Shown here piece by piece: positions 8,316-17,884 of a stretch of 64,000 nucleotides of DNA; within the stretch, counting starts at the first letter, position 1; every line of letters starts with the position of its first letter. The DNA comes from CAVSCR01 sp963726575 (GTDB lineage Bacteria; Actinomycetota; Actinomycetes; JAHEKZ01), in the NCBI GenBank assembly GCA_963726575.1, contig CAVSCR010000001.1:1-64000 (forward strand), in the 5' to 3' direction. A program made the translations under genes and the position numbers. The notes beneath the pieces are model-generated. The model saw nothing but the letters and a program-made list of their open reading frames with translations, had not been told where the DNA came from and did not search any database.

Positions 8316-11300
8316 GTGGAGGAGCCATCGAGGGCTCTGGACTCCCACCCACCTGGGTCGCGGGCGACCGGCGGTCGAGCGGGCGCAGACACTGACGCGC
8401 CGATCCGGTTCTTCCTGATCGCCGACGTTCGTGGCTACACGAGCTTCACCCAGGAGCACGGTGACGAATCAGCGGGGCAGTTGGCTGCGCGGTTCGCCGA
8501 CGTCACCCGCAGCACTGTCGCTGAGTACCAGGGTCGCCTCGTCGAGCTACGTGGCGACGAGGCGCTGGTGGCGTTCACCTCGGCGCGGTCGGCCATCCGT
8601 GCAGCCCTGGCAGTGCAGGACAGATACGTCGACGAGACGCTGCGCGACACGACGCTTCCGCTGACGGTCGGGATCGGTGTCGACGCCGGCGAGGCGGTGC
8701 CGGTGGAGGGCGGCTTCCGCGGCGGAGCGCTGAACTTGGCCGCCCGACTCTGTGCGATGGCCCTCGCCGGTGAGGTTCTCGCCAGCTCAGAGGTCACTCA
8801 CCTCGCCGGGAGCATCGAAGGCGTCACCTACGTGCCCCGCGGGCAGCATTCGATGAAGGGGATCGACGAGCCGGTCGCGGTGGTCGAGGTCCGACCGCAG
8901 TCGGTCGACCCCCAACGGGCCAAGGCATTCGCGCAGTACCTGGCTGTTGGACGAGCGTCGGGTCGAACCAATCGGCCGTCCCGGCGTGCCGTCGTGATCG
9001 GTGCGGTCGCGGCGATGCTACTGGCCGCGACCGGCGGCTACACCGTCAGTCGGATCACGTCCGTCGGTGCGTCGACGGTCCCTGGAGACCACGCCGAAAT
9101 CCTTGACGCGGCGGACGGCAAGCAAGTTGCCGAGGTACAGCTCGGCGATCAACCGACTTCCGTGGCCGTGGGCGAGGGATCGGTGTGGATCACGAACCGT
9201 GGTGATGCGACCGTCTCGCGAATAGACCCGGCGTCGCACCAGGTGCTCGCGACCATCCTCGTCGGCGGGGATCCGGGAGGGATCGCCGTTGCCGGCAGAT
9301 CCGTGTGGGTCACCGACCAAAGCGGTACTTCCGTGGCGAGGATCAACCCGGAAGTGAACCGGGTCGTGGGACACGTTCGAGTTGGGAATCAGCCCGATGC
9401 CATCGCCGCCGGGCCGCAAGGGCTTTGGGTCGCCAACAGCGCTGACTCGACCGTCATGCGGATCGACCCGCGCAGCGGCCGTGCGGGTGAGCCGGTGGGA
9501 GTCGGCGCTGATCCTTCGGCGATCGCGGTGACCGACGATGCGGTCTGGGTGGCCGACGGCATCGATCGGAATGTGTGGTCGTTCGACGCTGCGACACCGA
9601 AGGTGCAACACCAGTACCCCATCGGGTTGGGGGCCACCGGGCTCGCTGTCGCGGCTGGCAATGTCTGGGTCGCCAACCAGCTCGACGGCACAGTGACCGA
9701 ACTTGAGGCGGACAGTGGCAAGACGATCGCCACGATCCCGGTCGGCAACGGTCCAACCGGCGCAGCGGTGGACTCATCGGGAAAGGTCTGGGTCACCGAC
9801 GAGTACGGGGGCTCGCTCGTTCGGATCGACGCCACCACCAGTCAGCCCGATCAGACCCTCGACGTGAACGGGCTGCCGCGTGGAATCGGGGTCTCGCAAG
9901 GCACCTTATGGGTGGCCACCGGCGCTTCTGGGGCAGATCACAGCGGTGGCACCTTGAACATCGACGCCGGCCTGCCGAATGCCCCGACCGGCTCGCTCGA
10001 CCCGGCGACCATGACCTACGACCAGAACTTCTTCAAGCTCCTCTCCCTGACCTCAGACGGCCTGGTCGGATTCCAGCACGCCGCCGGCGCGTCGGGCAGC
10101 ACGCTTGTGCCCGACCTCGCGGTGTCACTTCCCCCGGCCGGCAACGGAAAGCAGTACTCGTTCAAGCTGCGCGAGGGGATCGAGTACTCGACCGGCCGGC
10201 TGGTTCGTCCATCGGACTTCGTGCGCGGTCTCCAGCGCGTGTTCAGCCTTCCCAACGCCCCCCTTAGCGGCGACTACCTGTCCATCGTTGGTGCGGCCAA
10301 GTGCTGGAAGACCCGACAAGGCGCTAACGACAAGGTGCCGGCGAAAGTCCTGTCGAACGGTCAAGGCGACGCGAAGGTCAACGCGAAGATTCCGTCGACG
10401 CCGTGCGACCTGTCACAGGGCATCGTGGCCAACGACCGCACGGGGACAGTGACGTTCTACCTGACCAAGCCCGACCAGGACTTCCTGTACAAGCTGGCTC
10501 TGCCCTCCGCCTTCCCGGTCCCCCCGGGCACTCCCGACCACGACACCGGAACCTCCGGAGTCCCTGGCACCGGACCCTACGAGCTGAAGCAGTACGCATT
10601 GGGAAAGACCATCGAGCTCGTCCGCAACCCAAACTTCCACGAATGGTCCTGGGCCGCACAACCGCGGGGTTATCCGGATGAGATCGTCGTCGACAACCGA
10701 ACACCGGAGCAGGGCCTCCACGACGTGTTGAAGGACGGCACCGCTGACCTGGCCACTGGGCCCTTCCCAGGCAAGATGCGCCGTCTCAGCGCTAGCTACA
10801 CGACACAGCTGCACGAGAACGCGAGCCCATTCATGATCTATCTCACGCTCGACGACACCTCGTCACCGTTCAAGAACGTGCTAGCGAGACGTGCACTGAA
10901 CTACGCCGTGAACCGCACTCGGTACGCCCGGCTTGCTCCGCCAGCCCAGCCCACGTGTCTGATCCTGCCTCCGGGGACACCCGGGTACGCCCCCTCCTGC
11001 CCCTACCCGCAGAACTTGCGCCGGGCCAAGCAGCTGGTCAGGCAGTCCGGGACGAAGGGAGACCGGGTCAATCTGGTCTGGCCCAAGACGCAGTTGACCC
11101 CGGGGAAGTATGTGGAGTCTGTGCTGAGAGGTCTCGGATACGACGTACATCTCTATGCGACACCGGACAACAACTACTACGGGCGCGTGTTTGCCATGAG
11201 CCACCACCACTTGGTTGCGTCGAACGGCTGGGGCGCCGACTACCCGGCCGCCTCGGGTTACCTCGAACCTCTGCTGAGCTGCCGCTACGCGGAAACCGAC

Positions 11301-11576
11301 ACGACGGGGTTCAATCTCAGCCACTTCTGTGACCCGGCGCTTGATGCCCTCATGCAGCGAGCGAAGAGTCTCCAGCAGAGCCAGCCGGCGAAGGCTGCGA
11401 AGCTGTGGCAGCAGGCGGACTCACGAGCCGTCGCGGATGCGGCGTTCGTGCCGCTGAGCATCTCCCAAGACATCATGTTCACGTCCAAAGACGCGCAGAA
11501 CTACGAGTACCAGCCGAACTTCGGTGTGCTCTGGGATCAGATTTGGCTTGAGCGAGCGGCAGCCTCACAGGGCTAA
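8316..11576 (+). CDS. Nucleotide cyclase / beta-propeller / peptide-binding fusion
   Basis: A 1086-residue one-pass membrane protein. Residues about 30-195 form a class III adenylate/guanylate cyclase domain facing the cytoplasm: metal Asp37 (I-A-D-V-R-G-Y-T), second metal Asp81 (R-G-D-E-A-L-V), and Asn140/Arg144 of the transition-state N-L-A-A-R, so it looks catalytically complete. A transmembrane helix spans about 224-245. Residues about 260-555 hold seven repeats of about 41 residues with the core V-W-V-x-N/D-x-x-x-x-x-V-x-R-I-D, i.e. a YVTN-type seven-bladed propeller. From about 560 to the end is a family 5 solute-binding domain (oligopeptide/nickel type), tethered rather than free. No permease or ATPase genes are adjacent, which argues for sensing over transport. 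The start is a GTG at 8316. Confidence 0.85.
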   Translation: MEEPSRALDSHPPGSRATGGRAGADTDAPIRFFLIADVRGYTSFTQEHGDESAGQLAARFADVTRSTVAEYQGRLVELRGDEALVAFTSARSAIRAALAVQDRYVDETLRDTTLPLTVGIGVDAGEAVPVEGGFRGGALNLAARLCAMALAGEVLASSEVTHLAGSIEGVTYVPRGQHSMKGIDEPVAVVEVRPQSVDPQRAKAFAQYLAVGRASGRTNRPSRRAVVIGAVAAMLLAATGGYTVSRITSVGASTVPGDHAEILDAADGKQVAEVQLGDQPTSVAVGEGSVWITNRGDATVSRIDPASHQVLATILVGGDPGGIAVAGRSVWVTDQSGTSVARINPEVNRVVGHVRVGNQPDAIAAGPQGLWVANSADSTVMRIDPRSGRAGEPVGVGADPSAIAVTDDAVWVADGIDRNVWSFDAATPKVQHQYPIGLGATGLAVAAGNVWVANQLDGTVTELEADSGKTIATIPVGNGPTGAAVDSSGKVWVTDEYGGSLVRIDATTSQPDQTLDVNGLPRGIGVSQGTLWVATGASGADHSGGTLNIDAGLPNAPTGSLDPATMTYDQNFFKLLSLTSDGLVGFQHAAGASGSTLVPDLAVSLPPAGNGKQYSFKLREGIEYSTGRLVRPSDFVRGLQRVFSLPNAPLSGDYLSIVGAAKCWKTRQGANDKVPAKVLSNGQGDAKVNAKIPSTPCDLSQGIVANDRTGTVTFYLTKPDQDFLYKLALPSAFPVPPGTPDHDTGTSGVPGTGPYELKQYALGKTIELVRNPNFHEWSWAAQPRGYPDEIVVDNRTPEQGLHDVLKDGTADLATGPFPGKMRRLSASYTTQLHENASPFMIYLTLDDTSSPFKNVLARRALNYAVNRTRYARLAPPAQPTCLILPPGTPGYAPSCPYPQNLRRAKQLVRQSGTKGDRVNLVWPKTQLTPGKYVESVLRGLGYDVHLYATPDNNYYGRVFAMSHHHLVASNGWGADYPAASGYLEPLLSCRYAETDTTGFNLSHFCDPALDALMQRAKSLQQSQPAKAAKLWQQADSRAVADAAFVPLSISQDIMFTSKDAQNYEYQPNFGVLWDQIWLERAAASQG

Positions 11577-11605
11577 CGGCGGATGAGGCAGTGATCGGAG
11601 GACCC

Positions 11606-11935
11606 ATGACGGACAGCTCCAGCCAAGCATGGTCCGAGGTGGGCGAGAAGTTCTCGTCGTGGGGTCAGCGCGTCGCCGCCCGATATCGGGCGGCCGGCGC
11701 GGAGGCCACCAGTAGCGCCGAGGAGACCGAGCAGGAACTCCAGCGGGTAGCCAAGGAGGTCGTCGAAGAGCTGTCGCGCGGGTTCTCCGCCGTGGAGAAG
11801 ACGCTTCGGGACGACCAGGCCAACCAGGACCTCGGCGCGGCCTTCACCGCGATCGGCGACGCGATCACGGCCACAGTGAACGAGGCCAGCCGGGCGATCC
11901 GCGGCGACAGCGCTGGAGGTTCTCCGCCCAGCTAG
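11606..11935 (+). CDS. Small helical protein, unknown
   Basis: A 109-residue, Glu/Ala-rich protein predicted to be almost entirely helical, with long amphipathic stretches (about 35-75) that could form a coiled coil and a Ser/Gly/Pro tail. There is no signal peptide or membrane helix. It begins 30 bases after the cyclase fusion, in the same direction, with a strong GGAGG before the ATG at 11606, so cotranscription is likely. It resembles small actinobacterial proteins without assigned function; a link to the cyclase is inferred from position only. Confidence 0.75.
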   Translation: MTDSSSQAWSEVGEKFSSWGQRVAARYRAAGAEATSSAEETEQELQRVAKEVVEELSRGFSAVEKTLRDDQANQDLGAAFTAIGDAITATVNEASRAIRGDSAGGSPPS

Positions 11936-11957
11936 CGCGTCGGAGGGCCGGGGAGAG

Positions 11958-11996
11958 GGTATTCAGGTAAAGTCGACCTGGTTACTCTGAAATACC
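11958..11996 (+). promoter_or_regulatory. Imperfect inverted repeat before 12017 gene
   Basis: GGTATTCAG at 11958-11966 pairs with CTGAAATACC at 11987-11996 (one bulged A) across a 20-base spacer. It lies 20 bases before the ribosome site of the next gene, so it may be an operator or a leader hairpin. No known binding motif is recognised. Confidence 0.35.
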
Positions 11997-12016
11997 TCAC
12001 GAAAGGGTCTTCCTCG

Positions 12017-12469
12017 ATGGCCGTCCTTGCCCAGGACCGACGCGGCCCCGCCCGGCCGGTCACGCTGCTCCCCGTCGTCCCCAGCACGGACGTGGACGCC
12101 CGCCTCGTCATGGGCGCCATCAGCGTTTTCACCTTCGGACTCGCATCCTTCCTCACTGTCACCGTGGGCGTCGGCCTCGTCCTGGAGACGTCGGTGGTCA
12201 GCGACGGCGTCTTCGCCCTAGCGCTGGCTGCTACCTGGACCGCCGCCGGACTGGGTCTGTTCGCCACGCGCTGGCTCTACTCCCCAGACCGCATCGGCCG
12301 CCTTGCCCGGGCGGCCGCGGTCGTCGCGGTCGGCCTGCTCATATTGACCGGCGTGAGCCTGCTGACAGAGCCCGCTCCCGCGCCCGCCATGACAGCGCTC
12401 CTGCTGGCTGCAGCGCTTGCTTGGTTGACCATCCGCCGCAGCGACGACGTAGCAGCCTCGGCCTTCTGA
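12017..12469 (+). CDS. Small four-helix membrane protein
   Basis: A 150-residue membrane protein with four predicted helices (about 32-55, 60-80, 95-115, 122-138) and a basic loop after the second. No domain is recognised. The ATG at 12017 follows GAAAGGG at a slightly long spacing. It stands between the helical protein and a convergent methyltransferase; nothing in the context suggests a role. Confidence 0.7.
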   Translation: MAVLAQDRRGPARPVTLLPVVPSTDVDARLVMGAISVFTFGLASFLTVTVGVGLVLETSVVSDGVFALALAATWTAAGLGLFATRWLYSPDRIGRLARAAAVVAVGLLILTGVSLLTEPAPAPAMTALLLAAALAWLTIRRSDDVAASAF

Positions 12470-12493
12470 GCGCATCCGCCTGCCCGGCGTGGG

Positions 12494-13228
12494 TCAGAGT
12501 TTGCGCCAGACCGAGATGTGGCTCTCGCTGTCGGAGGTGAACGCGTTGCCCTTCCAGTCGGCGAACCTAACCTCGAGCTCCATCCTGGCCAGCTGCGCCA
12601 TCAGGTCGCACTCCGCCGGCCAGATGTAGCGGAAGTTGCCCGCGTCGTAGCGGACCGTCCCGTCCGGTTCGCTCCAGTAGTGGTGCGACGTGCACTGCTG
12701 CGTCGTCAGGTCGTAGGTGTCGAACCCGACGTGCCCGTCGCTCACGTCGAACGGGGCCGCCAACTGTCCCGGCGGGAGTCGGCGAAGTGGTGGGATCCAC
12801 AGCTCGATCACGAACCGCCCGCCAGGGATCAGGTGGCGCGCGGCGTTACGGAAGCAGTCGACCTGCTCCGGCTGGGTCCGCAGGTTCGAGATGCTGTTGA
12901 ACACCAGGTACACCAGCGAGAACTGGCCGGGCACCACGGTCTTGGCCATGTCGCCCACCACAACCGGCAGCGTCGCCGCATCGACCTTGCGCCGCAACTG
13001 GCCGACCATCGGTTCGGAGAGCTCGATGCCCGTGACGGGCACGCCGCGCGCCCGAAGTGGTACCCCAACCCGGCCCGTACCGATCGCGAACTCGAGGGCT
13101 GGACCAGTGCCGGCCAACCTCGCCAGGAAGTCCACGGTCGGCTCGAGGACGTCGGGCGCGAACATGTCGGCGGAGTCGTCGTCGTAGCGCTGCGCAGTCT
13201 CCGCGTCCCACACTTCACTGCTGGTCAT
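12494..13228 (-). CDS. Class I SAM-dependent methyltransferase
   Basis: A 244-residue methyltransferase with a seven-strand Rossmann fold. SAM-binding motif I is A-L-E-F-A-I-G-T-G-R-V-G (a variant of E-x-G-x-G-x-G), followed by G-I-E-L-S at strand 2 and V-V-V-G-D-M-A at strand 3; F-S-L-V-Y-L-V-F-N-S-I-S-N-L and P-G-G-R-F-V-I-E are the usual later motifs. These features place it among Methyltransf_25-like enzymes annotated only generally. The start M-T-S-S-E-V-W at 13228 is typical of this subgroup; an in-frame upstream start at 13264 adds twelve unlikely residues. Substrate unknown. Confidence 0.85.
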   Translation of the reverse strand: MTSSEVWDAETAQRYDDDSADMFAPDVLEPTVDFLARLAGTGPALEFAIGTGRVGVPLRARGVPVTGIELSEPMVGQLRRKVDAATLPVVVGDMAKTVVPGQFSLVYLVFNSISNLRTQPEQVDCFRNAARHLIPGGRFVIELWIPPLRRLPPGQLAAPFDVSDGHVGFDTYDLTTQQCTSHHYWSEPDGTVRYDAGNFRYIWPAECDLMAQLARMELEVRFADWKGNAFTSDSESHISVWRKL

Positions 13229-13307
13229 GCACGAACACTCTCGGACCGATCCCGCAGCGTCCACCAGATTTGGGGTCAGGTTCGATCGGTAGCGATACCG
13301 TCGATCG

Positions 13308-13670
13308 GTGACGACGCTGCAGGGCCAGGCGAGCGGCCGGCCAGAGTCTGCGCGGTACCGGCGGACCGGACGGGTCGTCCTGGCGACGATGCTGCTTGTC
13401 CTACTCCTGGCGGCGACTGCGGCGGTGGCGGTCGCCGGCTGGTGGCGTTACCAAAAGGTCTACCTGGTCCCCGACTACGTGGCGGGGTATGACGTGGGCC
13501 ATCGGTTGCTCTTGGAGCGAGCCAAGGACGACTGCGCGACGACAGCCAGCGCGCGTTACCTGCACGCCAACACACCGCCCTGGCACGCGTTCCTCGTGGG
13601 GTGCGAGGACGGCCTTCAGGGAACCCCTGCGGCCGGTTGGAACCTTCGTTCGCGGCTCCTGGGCGACTGA
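13308..13670 (+). CDS. Small membrane-anchored protein
   Basis: A 120-residue protein from a GTG at 13308: a basic N-terminus, one transmembrane helix (about 24-45) that may act as a signal anchor, and an exported domain of about 75 residues containing two Cys (D-D-C-A-T-T and V-G-C-E-D-G), possibly disulfide-bonded. No family is recognised. It is divergent from the methyltransferase, with about 80 bases between starts. Confidence 0.6.
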   Translation: MTTLQGQASGRPESARYRRTGRVVLATMLLVLLLAATAAVAVAGWWRYQKVYLVPDYVAGYDVGHRLLLERAKDDCATTASARYLHANTPPWHAFLVGCEDGLQGTPAAGWNLRSRLLGD

Positions 13671-13804
13671 ACCGAACCGACGGGAACTGCCTGGATCGTG
13701 GTCCCGGCCAGGACGTTCGGCACTGGCTCCTTGGTGGGTCTGGGCGCAGCCTGGACAGTGATCTCGGGAAGGTCCGGAGACTCGTCGCGTGGGTGGTGAG
13801 CCCG

Positions 13805-13987
13805 ATGATGTGGTGGAACGAGAACCAGGTCGGCGTCGGTTCCTTGGTGTTGATGACGGTGATGATGGTGCTCTTCTGGGGCGGGCTGATCACGCTTGGC
13901 GTGTGGCTGGTCCACAGCACGAGCAGGCATCCGCACGACTCGCAGTCGCGGGACGATCTGTTCCCCTCCGGTCGTACCGGACGTTAG
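13805..13987 (+). CDS. Small single-helix membrane protein
   Basis: A 60-residue protein, M-M-W-W-N-E at the start, then one long hydrophobic helix (about 10-37) and a basic, Ser/His-rich tail. The layout is like the small M-M-x-W membrane proteins often found beside SHOCT-domain proteins, though no SHOCT partner is present. G-G-T-G-A-G four bases before the ATG at 13805 serves as the ribosome site; a GTG at 13796 is an alternative. Confidence 0.55.
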   Translation: MMWWNENQVGVGSLVLMTVMMVLFWGGLITLGVWLVHSTSRHPHDSQSRDDLFPSGRTGR

Positions 13988-14056
13988 CGCGCTTGCAAGC
14001 GACTGTGTCTGAGCGACCGGACCGGGACGAGGAAGTCCACGGAGATTGTCGTCGGC

Positions 14057-15025
<969 letters not shown>

Positions 15026-15121
15026 GCCAACACCCTAGGAGCGTTCGAGCGGTTGGGACAGGGCGCGGTGATCACCCGATCGGCGGGGATATCGAAGATC
15101 ATCGGTTGCCGACACTGGAGC

Positions 15122-16012
15122 ATGACGACGACCCACGTCTACTTCTGGCAGCGGGTGCCGCGCTGGCTGGCCCGCACTTTGCTCGGATCGTTGGCCGCAG
15201 TTGCCGTGCTCGGCCTGCTCGTGGGTGGGCTGGCGCTGGCAGCCCAGTCGGCGCCAGGAGCGGTGATCGGCACCCGCTACTCGGTCTCGATGCACGTGTT
15301 CGCCATGACGGCGATCGCGGCCCTGTCGGTCGGGGTCGCGGTCGGGTTGCTCCGCCTGCGCCGCCCAGAGCTCGCCGTGGTGGTGCTCATCGCCTCAGTG
15401 CTCGGTCCGATGACGCTGGTCGCCGTTCCCGTGCGCAGCTGGGCGGTCGACCTGACGGCGCAGGACACCAGGGCGTGGTGGCATGCCGTCATCGGCGCGC
15501 TACTGCTGGCCCTGCTCAGTGGCTGGACCTGGTGGGTACGGCGCTGCTGGGACAGCCGGCCAGGCGCCACCCAGGCGGAAAGCGCCACAGACTCGCACGT
15601 CGGCTGGATGGCTCCGGATCTCACCTTCCTGGTCGTCGCCGCACTGTGCTGGGTGGCGTACGCCGAGGTGACGCCGCAGTCCAACGATCCTGCGCTGCGG
15701 GCCATCGTCGGGTGGGCCGTCCTCGCGGCAGGTCTCAGCGTCGCGGTCGGGTTCGCCCGCAGTGCCTGGTGGTCGGCGGCGGCACTGGGCGCGACCGCTG
15801 TCGTGCTCGGCCTGGTGTTCCTCGCCTACTCACGCGACGGTGGCTGGCCAGGTGTCGCCGGCTGGGAGTACGACGGCATGGAGTCGCCGATCATCACATC
15901 GGTCGCGTCGACGGCGTCGCTGCTGGCGGCATCTCTGCTCGGTCTGGTCGTGCACGCGGTCCGACGACTGTCGGTGGTCAGCGGGCGGGTCAGAGCTCAC
16001 GCCCCAGCGTGA
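15122..16012 (+). CDS. Multi-pass membrane protein, unknown
   Basis: A 296-residue integral membrane protein with about eight predicted helices arranged in pairs and short loops, and a basic C-terminus. No conserved functional motif is seen. The ATG at 15122 follows GGAG and begins M-T-T-T-H-V-Y-F-W-Q; the frame stays open to 15053 but lacks a ribosome site there. Its 3' end overlaps the convergent aldolase-like gene by 16 bases, so the two could influence each other through antisense transcription. Confidence 0.65.
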   Translation: MTTTHVYFWQRVPRWLARTLLGSLAAVAVLGLLVGGLALAAQSAPGAVIGTRYSVSMHVFAMTAIAALSVGVAVGLLRLRRPELAVVVLIASVLGPMTLVAVPVRSWAVDLTAQDTRAWWHAVIGALLLALLSGWTWWVRRCWDSRPGATQAESATDSHVGWMAPDLTFLVVAALCWVAYAEVTPQSNDPALRAIVGWAVLAAGLSVAVGFARSAWWSAAALGATAVVLGLVFLAYSRDGGWPGVAGWEYDGMESPIITSVASTASLLAASLLGLVVHAVRRLSVVSGRVRAHAPA

Positions 16013-16671
16013 GCCGTACCGGCGCTGTCGAAGGTCATGGCCCGTTGCAGAGCCGCCGCCCGCAACTGCTCGGGGATCTCTACGGGACCGCCGATGCCAC
16101 TTGCGTTGATGCCCGCCTGAGCCGCCTCCTCCACGATCCCGCCGGTCATGATCGCCAGATCAGGAGTTCGGTGGAAGACCAGCACGCCATGGTTGGCCAA
16201 CAGCACAGCGGGGACGCCGGGCTGAACGGCGGCCCGGATGTGGGCGATCGCCTCGTCTGAGCCGCGCGGTCCGTAGCCGGCCACCGGGACCCCCTGGGGT
16301 AGCCCGAACATGGCCAGCGCCTCCACCCAGCATCCGATGGGTCGTCTTGCGACCGCATAGGCAGTGGCGTAGGGCGAGTGCGTGTGAAGGACGCACCCGA
16401 CGTCGGGGCGGTCGGCGTACATCGCAGTGTGCATGGCCACGACGGCACCCTGAATCGGAGGCAGGTCGCCCTCGCGCAGGCTGCCGTCGAGTCCCACACG
16501 AACCACGGCCGAGACGGGATGGTTGCGCAACGACGGCGCCGCCGTGAAGTACATCTCGTCTGACCCGGGAACCCGCAGGCTCACGTTGCCGTGTCCGTTG
16601 ACCGATATGGCGCCGCTCGCCACGACCCGACTGGCGACGTCGACCACCTGCTCGACAAGGTCTTTGTCCAT
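15997..16671 (-). CDS. Class II aldolase/adducin-family protein
   Basis: A 224-residue protein of the class II aldolase/adducin fold (fuculose-1-phosphate aldolase, ribulose-5-phosphate 4-epimerase relatives). The zinc ligands are visible: His96 and His98 (V-L-H-T-H-S-P-Y-A-T-A) and His161 (L-A-N-H-G-V-L-V-F-H), with the N-terminal N-G-H-G-N-V-S-L-R substrate-loop motif. The catalytic Glu, normally four residues before the His of the H-x-x-x-Y helix, appears to be Val77, so a classical aldolase or epimerase reaction is doubtful. Relatives with this substitution may act as decarboxylases or have lost activity. No sugar-pathway genes are adjacent. Start ATG at 16671. Confidence 0.8.
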   Translation of the reverse strand: MDKDLVEQVVDVASRVVASGAISVNGHGNVSLRVPGSDEMYFTAAPSLRNHPVSAVVRVGLDGSLREGDLPPIQGAVVAMHTAMYADRPDVGCVLHTHSPYATAYAVARRPIGCWVEALAMFGLPQGVPVAGYGPRGSDEAIAHIRAAVQPGVPAVLLANHGVLVFHRTPDLAIMTGGIVEEAAQAGINASGIGGPVEIPEQLRAAALQRAMTFDSAGTAHAGA

Positions 16672-16759
16672 GACGACTCCGATGCTTGGATGGCGTCACT
16701 ATCTCGAATGCCCGGCGCACGACACCACACCGGTCCTGGATTGTCGAAAGAGGTGACGG

Positions 16760-17245
16760 GTGGCTCGACCGCGACTCTCCAGTGACGAGGCGGTCAGCAT
16801 CTTGCAGGCGACGCCGCTGCGCTTGACGCAGATCACCTCCGACATGTCCGCGACAGCTCTCGAAGTGTCGCCGGAGCCCGGGGAATGGTCAGCCGTCGAG
16901 GTGCTCGCTCACCTTCGGGCATGTGCCGACGTCTGGGGCAGGTGCATGAGTCGGCTGATGACGCAGGAGGTGCCGACCATCAAGGCCGTGAACCCCCGGA
17001 CCTGGATCGAGGACACGGACTACCGCGAGCAGGGCTTCGCGTCATCGTTGGCGGCCTTCCGAGACCAGCGAGCGATGCTGTTGACGACCGTGCTGCCGAC
17101 ATCAGCGAGCGGCTGGGCCCGAAGCGCGATCATCACCGGGGGCGGCGCCCAACAGCGGCGTACCGTGCTCGACTTCGCCACGCGGATGGCCGTGCACGAA
17201 CGGACTCACCTGCGCCATATGGAGCGCCTCGCGGCACAATCGTAG
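16760..17245 (+). CDS. DinB-superfamily protein
   Basis: A 161-residue four-helix bundle of the DinB/YfiT family. Expected metal-binding histidines are seen in V-L-A-H-L-R-A-C near residue 50 and in H-E-R-T-H-L-R-H-M near the C-terminus; G-E-W-S-A-V-E-V is the usual lead-in to the first. Family members are metal-dependent thiol S-transferases that use mycothiol or bacillithiol, or are uncharacterised stress proteins. Start GTG at 16760 after GAAAGAGG. The next gene begins two bases after its stop, so the two form an operon. Confidence 0.85.
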   Translation: MARPRLSSDEAVSILQATPLRLTQITSDMSATALEVSPEPGEWSAVEVLAHLRACADVWGRCMSRLMTQEVPTIKAVNPRTWIEDTDYREQGFASSLAAFRDQRAMLLTTVLPTSASGWARSAIITGGGAQQRRTVLDFATRMAVHERTHLRHMERLAAQS

Positions 17246-17247
17246 GC

Positions 17248-17868
17248 GTGTACACACCAGCGCACTTTGCCGTCGACGAGCCGACCGCCACCGAGTTCGT
17301 TGCCCAGATCCAGGCGGGCGACTTGGTGACCCTGTCCGACAGTGGGCTCGTGGCCACCTTCCTGCCGCTGGTGTTCGAGCCCGACACCGGCGGGCAGGGC
17401 TCGTTGCTGGGGCACCTGGCCCGCAAGAACGGGCAATGGGGCAGCTTCTCCGACGCCAGGGCCATGGTCATCGCACGCGGACCCGACGCCTACATCAGTC
17501 CGACGCTGTACCCGAGCAAGGCGGAGCACGGACGTGTTGTCCCGACCTGGGACTACGCCATCGCTCACGTCTACGGCGACCTGGTGGTGCACGACAGTGT
17601 GGAGTGGGTCGACGCGCTGGTACGGCGGCTGACCGAGCGCCAGGAGGTCGGGCGGGACCACCCGTGGTCGGTGGACGACGCGCCGGCGAAGTACTACGCC
17701 GGCCAGCTGCTCGCGATCGTCGGCGTCGAAGTCGTGATCACCCGCATCGAGGTCACGGTCAAGATGAGCCAGAACCGGCCACCGGCCGATGTGGACGGCG
17801 TGATCGCCGGTCTGACCGCGGAGGGGAAGACGGACGTTGCCGATCTGGTCCGCCGCTCCCGGCCCTAG
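17248..17868 (+). CDS. PaiB-like FMN-binding protein
   Basis: A 206-residue protein of the PaiB family (FMN-binding split-barrel, named after the Bacillus subtilis repressor of sporulation and protease genes). The N-terminal V-Y-T-P-A-H-F-A-V-D-E-P is the family signature; G-H-L-A-R-K-N, Y-I-S-P-T-L-Y-P-S-K and V-V-P-T-W-D-Y-A-I-A-H-V-Y-G follow, and the C-terminus ends with I-E-V-T-V-K-M-S-Q-N-R-P. These are the flavin-site and dimer regions. Whether it regulates transcription here is unknown; many homologues are probably flavoproteins only. The GTG at 17248 is two bases after the DinB gene, indicating translational coupling. Confidence 0.9.
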   Translation: MYTPAHFAVDEPTATEFVAQIQAGDLVTLSDSGLVATFLPLVFEPDTGGQGSLLGHLARKNGQWGSFSDARAMVIARGPDAYISPTLYPSKAEHGRVVPTWDYAIAHVYGDLVVHDSVEWVDALVRRLTERQEVGRDHPWSVDDAPAKYYAGQLLAIVGVEVVITRIEVTVKMSQNRPPADVDGVIAGLTAEGKTDVADLVRRSRP

Positions 17869-17884
17869 TGGTGAGCCTGAGTGC

